A DNA stretch of 64,000 nt, taken from NCBI RefSeq assembly GCF_026965555.1, contig NZ_CP114040.1:7600001-7664000 (forward strand), given 5' to 3'. The translations under genes and the position numbers were made by a program. This stretch comes from Nannocystis punicea. Its GTDB lineage: Bacteria; Myxococcota_A; Polyangia; Nannocystales; Nannocystaceae. The notes beneath the pieces were generated by a model. That model saw nothing but the letters and a program-made list of their open reading frames with translations, ran no database searches and was not told the DNA's origin. Shown one piece after another: positions 59,241 through 64,000 of this stretch (position 1 is the first letter of the stretch; each line of letters starts with the position of its first letter).

Positions 59241-61142
59241 ATGGATCGCCTCCGCGCCCCCGAGCTGGAGCCCGCCCGCGCCTGGCTCGGCACCACCCGC
59301 CCGCTGCGACTCCGCGAGCTCCGCGGCCACGTCGTCATCCTCGACTTCTGGACCTCGTGCTGCGTGAACTGCATGCACGTCCTGCCGATCTTGCGGGACC
59401 TCGAGCGGCGCCACGCGGGCCGGCCGGTGGTCGTGATCGGCGTGCACTCGGCCAAGTTCCCCGGCGAGGCCGCGCCCGAGCGGGTCGCCGACGCGATCGC
59501 CCGCCACGACGTCGAGCACCCGGTGGTCGTCGACGACGGCCTGGCGATCTGGGAGCGCTACGCGATCCGCTCGTGGCCCACCCTCGTGGTCGTCCGCCCC
59601 GACGGCACCATCGCCGCGGTCGCCCCCGGCGAGCCCGACCCGGTGGCCCTCGACACCCTCGTGCGCGGGCTCCTGGCCGAGGCCGAGGCCCACGGCACCC
59701 TCGCCCGCGAGCCGCTGACGATCCCGCGCGGCGAGCCGGCGCCGCCGCGTCCGCTCGCCTTCCCCGGCAAGGTCGCGGTCGCCGGCGACGGCCGGATCGC
59801 CGTCGCCGACTCCGGCCACCACCGCGTCCTCGTGCTGTCGGCCGACGGCGACGTCCTCGTCGCCATCGGCTCAGGCCGCCGCGGCCACCGCGACGGCGCG
59901 TTCGCGGACGCCCGCCTCGACGACCCCCAGGGCCTCGTCTGGGCCGACGACGGCGCGCTGTGGATCTGCGACGCCCGCAACCACACGGTCGCTCGCGCCG
60001 ACCTCTCGCATGGTCGTTTGGACACGGTCGCCGGGACAGGTTCCATTGGACATGTCCCAATCGCCAGCCCCTCCCCGGCCCGCGCCACCGCCCTGCGCTC
60101 GCCGTGGGACGTCGTCGTCGTCGGCGAGCGGGCGCTGCTGTGCCTGGCCGGCTCGCACCAGCTCGGCGTGCTCGCCCCGGCCGCGGGCGGCGGCTACAGC
60201 GTCGACATGCTGGCCGGCGACGGCCGCGAGGCGCTGGTCGACGGCCCGCCGCGGGTCGCCTGCTTCGCCCAGCCGTCCGGGTTCGCGCGCGCCGGAGACC
60301 GCGTGTGGATCGCCGACAGCGAGACCTCGGCGATCCGCGAGCTCGACCTCGAGACCGGCGACACCCGCACCCTCGTCGGCGCCGGCCTGTTCGACTGGGG
60401 CGCCGAGGACGGCCCGTTCGCGGCGGCGAGCCTGCAGCACCCGCTCGGCGTCGCCGTCACCGAGGGCGGCGACCTCGTGGTCGCCGACACCTTCAACGAC
60501 CGCCTGCGCCGCCTCGACCGCCGCGCCGGCCTCGTCTCGACCCTGTCTCTCGGGACAGCCGAAGAGTCCCTGCGCGAGCCCGGCGGCCTCGCGGTCCTCC
60601 CGGGCGGCGATCTGCTGGTCGCCGACACCGGCCATCACCGCCTGGTCCGCCTCGCATCGGGCGGCGCCTTCAAGGGCGAGCTGCAGGTCCGCGGCGCCCC
60701 GCCGATGCCTGCGCCCGCGGACGACCCCCCGCCGTCGCTCGCCGCCGCCCCGGCCACGCGGTGGTTCGACCTCGTGCTGGAGCGCGCTCCCACGCTCGCC
60801 CCCGGCCGCGCCACCGGCCGTCTGCACCTGGTCGCCCCCGCCGGCTGGAAGTTCAACGAGGGCGCCCCGCAGCGGCTCGCGCTCGAGGTCTCGCGCCGCT
60901 CCGATCTGGTCACAAGCCCTGACCGCATCACGCTTTCGGGACAGGGCCGATCCGACATGTCCGTCGAGATCGAGCTTCAGGTCGCCGAACTCCCGACATC
61001 GAGATCCGGAGCGAACTGCTGGTGCGGGTCGACGCCGTGCTGTGCGGCGGCGACCCGGAGGTGTGCGCCCCCTCGCAGGCCTGGCTGCGGATCCCGCTGC
61101 TGCTCACGAACGGCGGCGGGGCGGCGTTCTCCGTCGATCTGA
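59241..61142 (+). CDS. Thioredoxin-like / NHL-repeat protein with frameshifted C-terminus
   Basis: The protein starts at ATG 59241. A thioredoxin-fold domain (about 1-150) has the redox pair in DFWTSCCVNCMHVLP. NHL beta-propeller repeats follow (about 165-480: VAVAGDGRIAVADSGHHRV, LWICDARNHTVARADL, DLVVADTFNDRLRRLD, DLLVADTGHHRLVRLA). The last domain reads normally to VAELP (about 60993), then becomes Arg/Cys-rich nonsense. The expected family ending (ELLVRVDAVLCGG ... IPLLLTNGG) is present in another frame, reaching a stop at 61160-61162. A one-base deletion or a sequence error near 60991-60995 explains this. Two repeat arrays lie inside (60006, 60939). Confidence 0.85.
   Translation: MDRLRAPELEPARAWLGTTRPLRLRELRGHVVILDFWTSCCVNCMHVLPILRDLERRHAGRPVVVIGVHSAKFPGEAAPERVADAIARHDVEHPVVVDDGLAIWERYAIRSWPTLVVVRPDGTIAAVAPGEPDPVALDTLVRGLLAEAEAHGTLAREPLTIPRGEPAPPRPLAFPGKVAVAGDGRIAVADSGHHRVLVLSADGDVLVAIGSGRRGHRDGAFADARLDDPQGLVWADDGALWICDARNHTVARADLSHGRLDTVAGTGSIGHVPIASPSPARATALRSPWDVVVVGERALLCLAGSHQLGVLAPAAGGGYSVDMLAGDGREALVDGPPRVACFAQPSGFARAGDRVWIADSETSAIRELDLETGDTRTLVGAGLFDWGAEDGPFAAASLQHPLGVAVTEGGDLVVADTFNDRLRRLDRRAGLVSTLSLGTAEESLREPGGLAVLPGGDLLVADTGHHRLVRLASGGAFKGELQVRGAPPMPAPADDPPPSLAAAPATRWFDLVLERAPTLAPGRATGRLHLVAPAGWKFNEGAPQRLALEVSRRSDLVTSPDRITLSGQGRSDMSVEIELQVAELPTSRSGANCWCGSTPCCAAATRRCAPPRRPGCGSRCCSRTAAGRRSPSI
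60006..60061. repeat. 14-bp palindromic repeat array, 4 units, intragenic
   Basis: TCGCATGGTCGTTT, GGACACGGTCGCCG, GGACAGGTTCCATT and GGACATGTCCCAAT in exact register, with a consensus core at 60048-60057. It encodes the linker between two NHL repeats (SHGRLDTVAGTGSIGHVPIA). Confidence 0.88.
60539..60566. repeat. 14-bp palindromic repeat, 2 units, intragenic
   Basis: GACCCTGTCTCTCG and GGACAGCCGAAGAG in the NHL domain gene; the stem keeps pairing through a T-G wobble. Confidence 0.68.
60939..60966. repeat. 14-bp palindromic repeat, 2 units, just before the frameshift
   Basis: GGACAGGGCCGATC and CGACATGTCCGTCG end about 27 bp before the point where the NHL gene loses its frame. Confidence 0.72.
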
Positions 61143-61233
61143 CGCTGGCGACGCCCGCCTGAGCGATCTCGCATCCCCGGGCCGGCGCGTCGGCCGGTGC
61201 GCACGCCGAATCACGGTGCTATGGCTTTGCGGG

Positions 61234-62658
61234 ATGTCTCGCCGCCTGCTGCTCCTGGCCCTCACGAGCGCCGCCTGCTTCTCCGACGACCCGCCGCAGC
61301 TCACCGCGACCGTCACCGGCGACGACACCAGCACCAGCACCGGCACCGTCACCACCGACGGCACGCCGACCACCACCGGCACCGGCGACGAGACGACGTC
61401 GACCTCGACCACCGGCACCACCGAGCCGTCGCTGCCGACCACCACCACCGGCGACACCGACACCACCGGCGACACCGACACCACCGGCGAGCCCGTCGTC
61501 GACCCGTGCAAGAACGAGACGCCGACCTGCCCCGCGGGTCCGAGCGGCGAGCCCGGCAGCGGCCTCGAGCCGCTCGACCGCTGCAACTTCCCGCTCACCC
61601 GCGCCCCCGAGTGGGACAACCTCGGCCCCCTCGCCGACGCCCTCGCCGACGCCCTGCCGACCTGGACGATCGCCGACGTCCTGGCCGACCTGAACAACCT
61701 CGCCCTGCCGGCCGCGAGCGTGCCCGGCGACGTCGAGGCGCTCGAGCTGGCGTTCCGCTGGGACGACGAGGACTTCGACAAGTACTGGTGGATCCCGCAG
61801 GGCCTCACCGGCAGCGCCGACGCCTACGACGACGGTCGGCTGGCCGGGCGCGAGGTCGTCCTGGTCAGCTGGTGGTTCGACAAGGAGCTCGCGCAGTTCC
61901 CCCTCGACAAGGGCGTGCGCGTCAGCCTGGTCGACGTCACCGACGCCCCCGAATTCAGCCTGCGCCACATCCTGCTGGTCGAGCCCGTGCCCGGCGATCC
62001 GGTCGACTTCAAGCCGGTCCCGATCCGCGCCGGCGGCATCGCCTGGTACGGCGACACCCTCTACCTCGCCGACCCGACCCAGGGCCTGCGCGTGTTCGAC
62101 CTGTCGCGCCTGCTCGAGGTCAACCCCGCCGTCGACAAGGTCGGCTACGACCCCAAGGTCGCCGACTACTACGGCGGCCTCTACTCCTACGTCGCAGTCC
62201 AGGTCGGCGCCTACAAGCACGCCTCCGGCTGCGCCCCGCGCTTCTCCACCCTCGCCCTCGATCGCAGCGCCAGCCCGCCCGAGCTGGTCGTCGGCGAGTA
62301 CTGCGACGGGCTCTCCGCCTGCGACAGCGACATCGCCGGCCGCGTCTTCACCTGGCCGATCGACCCGGTCACCGGCCGCCTGCCGTCCGTCATCACCTGG
62401 GCCAGCTCGGCCGCCTACACCGGCGAGAGCCAGATCCAGGGCGTCACCCGCAGCGACGGCGCGCTCTACCTGGCGAGCAGCGCCCCGCCCGGCGACCCCG
62501 GCGCGCTCCACGTCGTCCCCGCCGCCGGCCCCGGCGTCACCCACGGCTGGATCGACACCCCCAAGGCCGTGATGCTCGACGGCGACCGGATCTGGAGCAT
62601 GTCCGAAAAGTCAGGCGCGAGGTTCGTCTTCGCCGCCGCCCGCGCCGCCTACGAGTGA
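61234..62658 (+). CDS. Lipoprotein with Thr-rich linker and beta-propeller-like domain
   Basis: The protein has 474 aa from ATG 61234. Lipobox TSAAC. The linker (about 20-85) is encoded partly by a perfect 18-bp tandem repeat near 61459-61494 (DTDTTGDTDTTG). The mature domain (about 90-474) has blade-like strands with WYGDTLYLADPTQGLRVFDL, QIQGVTRSDGALYLASS and VMLDGDRIWSMSEKSGA, suggesting a propeller. No catalytic residues are identified. A repeat copy at 62595 encodes WSMSEKSG near the C-terminus. Confidence 0.82.
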   Translation: MSRRLLLLALTSAACFSDDPPQLTATVTGDDTSTSTGTVTTDGTPTTTGTGDETTSTSTTGTTEPSLPTTTTGDTDTTGDTDTTGEPVVDPCKNETPTCPAGPSGEPGSGLEPLDRCNFPLTRAPEWDNLGPLADALADALPTWTIADVLADLNNLALPAASVPGDVEALELAFRWDDEDFDKYWWIPQGLTGSADAYDDGRLAGREVVLVSWWFDKELAQFPLDKGVRVSLVDVTDAPEFSLRHILLVEPVPGDPVDFKPVPIRAGGIAWYGDTLYLADPTQGLRVFDLSRLLEVNPAVDKVGYDPKVADYYGGLYSYVAVQVGAYKHASGCAPRFSTLALDRSASPPELVVGEYCDGLSACDSDIAGRVFTWPIDPVTGRLPSVITWASSAAYTGESQIQGVTRSDGALYLASSAPPGDPGALHVVPAAGPGVTHGWIDTPKAVMLDGDRIWSMSEKSGARFVFAAARAAYE

Positions 62659-63051
62659 GCCGCGCGATCGTCGAGCCTGTCCGAAAGGACATCCTCCTCT
62701 CCGCCGCCACGACGTCGCTGTCGCTCGCTCCTGGCAGCCGGGAAACCTGCCCGAGAAGCCAGGGGCTCGCGCCGCCCTCGTGCGCACGATATCACCTATC
62801 CCAAAGGACCTGTCCCAAGGTCCCATCGCCACGACGGCAACGAGCTCGCCGGTCACCTCGTCCGCGGACCGCTTGCTCTCGCCCGTCGCACTGCGCCCCG
62901 TCGGCGGTCGCCCCCTCTAAAAAATTGCGACATGTGACAGCCCGGTCGCGCCCTCGCTCCTCCGCGCGCCAAATTGTCGCTGGATGACCCGGCCCGCGCC
63001 CCTAAAACCGCGAATTCTCGCTGGCACGCCCGCTGCAGAACAACGCCGCAG
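62659..63051. other. Intergenic region with three repeat loci
   Basis: This 393-bp gap contains three loci of the 14-bp repeat: 62673-62700, 62743-62770 and 62792-62819. The rest shows no gene. The sequence near 62919-62940 (CTAAAAAATTGCGAC) is AT-rich and may be a promoter for the next gene. Confidence 0.55.
62673..62819. repeat. Three 14-bp palindromic repeat loci downstream of a lipoprotein gene
   Basis: GAGCCTGTCCGAAA + GGACATCC (62673), AAACCTGCCCGAGA + AGCCAGG (62743) and TCACCTATCCCAAA + GGACCTGTCCCAAG (62792). The first is a perfect stem with a GAAA loop, 15 bp after the stop codon. Confidence 0.8.
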
Positions 63052-63501
63052 GTGTCCCCGGTGTTCCAGCGCCTCGTCCGCCCCCTCCTCGATGGCCTCA
63101 GCCTGCTCGTCTTCTTGTTCGCGGTCACGTGCGCTGTGCGCCACATGCTCGGCCCCGCTTGCCGCGGTTACACCTGCCTCGACACCGCGCGCGACGAGCT
63201 GCAGCACTCGGCCGCGCTGCTCGAGCAGCAGGCTCATCTGGACCTCGACGGCCTCCAGGCCAGCCTGGCCCACGGCGACTCCGTGACCGACCTGCGAGTG
63301 CCGGGCCGCCGCGGCCGCCTCGAGCCGCTCGACCCCTGGCAGCGACCCCTCATCCTCCGCCCCCTCGACGGCGACTGGCTGCTGGAGCTGCGCTCGCGCG
63401 GCCAGGACGGCCGCCTCGACACCGACGACGATCTGTACTTCCGCATGACCCGCGCCGGCCAGGCCGTCTTCGACCCCGAGACCGCCCAGCACATGCCCTG
63501 A
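63052..63501 (+). CDS. Single-span membrane protein with GspG-like C-terminal segment
   Basis: About 149 aa if the GTG at 63052 is used (GTG 63061 is also possible). One N-terminal membrane helix (GLSLLVFLFAVTCAVRHML) is followed by a helix and then DPWQRPLILRPLDGDWLLEL and RSRGQDGRLDTDDDLYF. That last pattern is typical of the calcium-loop end of type II secretion major pseudopilins. The prepilin cleavage site (G followed by F/M and a Glu at +5) is not present. It may be an assembly or decoy relative. The stop lies inside a repeat copy at 63489. Confidence 0.6.
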   Translation: MSPVFQRLVRPLLDGLSLLVFLFAVTCAVRHMLGPACRGYTCLDTARDELQHSAALLEQQAHLDLDGLQASLAHGDSVTDLRVPGRRGRLEPLDPWQRPLILRPLDGDWLLELRSRGQDGRLDTDDDLYFRMTRAGQAVFDPETAQHMP

Positions 63502-63516
63502 AGGACAGCCACGCCG
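63489..63516. repeat. 14-bp palindromic repeat, 2 units, spanning a stop codon
   Basis: GCACATGCCCTGAA and GGACAGCCACGCCG; the TGA of the GspG-like gene is inside the first unit, at a convergent junction. Confidence 0.72.
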
Positions 63517-63548
63517 ATGCGGGCGCGCCATGCCCAGCTCGGCGCCCC

Positions 63549-64000
63549 TCAGCGCACGCGCCCGGGCGCCCCGTCGCCGCGACGCAGCGCCGCCGCGATC
63601 GCCCGCGGGTCGAGGCGGAAGATCAGGTCCGTCTCGACGTACGGGCTGATCGCGCAGCCGTCGCCGGCCTGCGGGTGCGGCATCTCGAAGAACGCGCGGG
63701 CGAACCCCACCTCGCGGCCGTTGAGGTACTGGCCTGTCCCCGAGGTCAGGTGGCACGGCACCACCCAGCCCTCCGGCATCACCGTGGCGAAGTAGCGCCC
63801 GGCGTTGCAGGCCGCGCAGTCGTGGAACCGCGGCGCCTGCCGCAACCTGCGCAAAAAGCCAGGTGACGCCCCGATCGGCAGGCCGCGCGCACGCAGGCGC
63901 TCGAGCCGCTCCGCCACCTCGGCCAGCACCGCCGGCGTCAGGGCCGGGTGCAGCCCGGCCTCGGCGTCGAAGCACTCCTCGTGGGCCGGCTGGAAGTACG
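63549..64000 (-). CDS. Radical SAM/SPASM-domain protein, C-terminal part (runs off window end)
   Basis: About 150 residues are visible, open at the right edge (reading in from YFQPAHEECFDAEAGLHPAL). The Cys set CAACNAGRYFATVMPEGWVVPC is the typical SPASM auxiliary iron-sulphur pattern, ending in GCAISPYVETDLIF. SPASM radical SAM enzymes often modify peptides (RiPP maturation) or act in cofactor synthesis. No precursor peptide can be seen in the window. Two repeat copies (63730 and 63843) are in frame. Confidence 0.8.
   Translation of the reverse strand, partial: YFQPAHEECFDAEAGLHPALTPAVLAEVAERLERLRARGLPIGASPGFLRRLRQAPRFHDCAACNAGRYFATVMPEGWVVPCHLTSGTGQYLNGREVGFARAFFEMPHPQAGDGCAISPYVETDLIFRLDPRAIAAALRRGDGAPGRVR

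Overview
The window is about 70% GC and densely coding on both strands. Its gene content points to a predatory delta-proteobacterium (Myxococcota), most likely suborder Nannocystineae. The evidence is a large set of secreted lipoproteins with Thr/Ser-rich linkers straight after the lipobox Cys (vWA, FG-GAP, 5'-nucleotidase and SGNH-esterase types), a eukaryote-like Ser/Thr kinase, an M43 metalloprotease, hybrid histidine kinases, ECF sigma factors and a CHAT peptidase. The organism is inferred from style; no rRNA or tRNA gene was seen.

Layout. 1-6.7 kb: lipoprotein fragment, two cyclophilin lipoproteins, Lon protease, a degenerate CDP-alcohol-phosphatidyltransferase-like protein and a HAD phosphatase. 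6.7-13.5 kb: a degenerate hybrid sensor kinase, an intact GAF-PAS-kinase-REC-REC-Hpt protein, a SpoU-type RNA methyltransferase and a fatty-acid hydroxylase. 13.5-20 kb: FG-GAP lipoprotein, M43 protease, vWA lipoprotein and three poorly known genes. 20-24 kb: a solitary type ISP-like DNA methyltransferase and a metallophosphoesterase. 24-32.5 kb: Cys-rich lipoprotein, a repeat-loaded TPR-like protein, a Ser/Thr kinase, an ECF sigma factor, a Cys-rich lipoprotein and a secreted amidase. 32.5-43.4 kb: Ala/Gly-rich lipoprotein, GT2, DUF2304 and YfhO-like surface-glycan genes, vWA lipoprotein, ankyrin and CAP proteins, NTF2-like protein and a PAS-STAS protein. 43.4-49.5 kb: 5'-nucleotidase lipoprotein and an ECF sigma / membrane protein / CHAT peptidase operon. 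49.5-57.5 kb: secreted trypsin-like protease, lipoproteins, a guanidino-modifying enzyme, a CE2-like esterase, an amidohydrolase remnant and a HAF-repeat protein. 57.6-64 kb: quinolinate synthase NadA, a thioredoxin/NHL protein with an apparent frameshift, a lipoprotein, a GspG-like protein and the end of a radical SAM/SPASM gene.

The most striking signal is not a gene. A short palindromic element is scattered through the whole window at more than fifty loci counted by eye. Its unit is exactly 14 bp: a palindromic core close to GGACATGTCC (or GGACCTGTCC) followed by four free bases. It occurs as 1.5 to 6 tandem units. Adjacent cores form a hairpin (TGTCC-N4-GGACA) whose stem varies with compensating changes (TGTCT-N4-AGACA) and whose loop is often GAAA or TTCG. 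Long arrays fill seven of ten convergent gene junctions, sometimes containing the stop codons of both genes. Shorter copies lie inside reading frames without breaking them, usually in linkers. This looks like an undescribed repeat family with a possible role at transcript 3' ends.

The second candidate system is the 45.9-49.5 kb operon, where an ECF sigma factor, a single-span membrane protein and a TPR-like-CHAT peptidase are translationally coupled. It recalls the sigma/inhibitor/CHAT-protease logic of type III-E CRISPR effectors, but with no CRISPR genes nearby.
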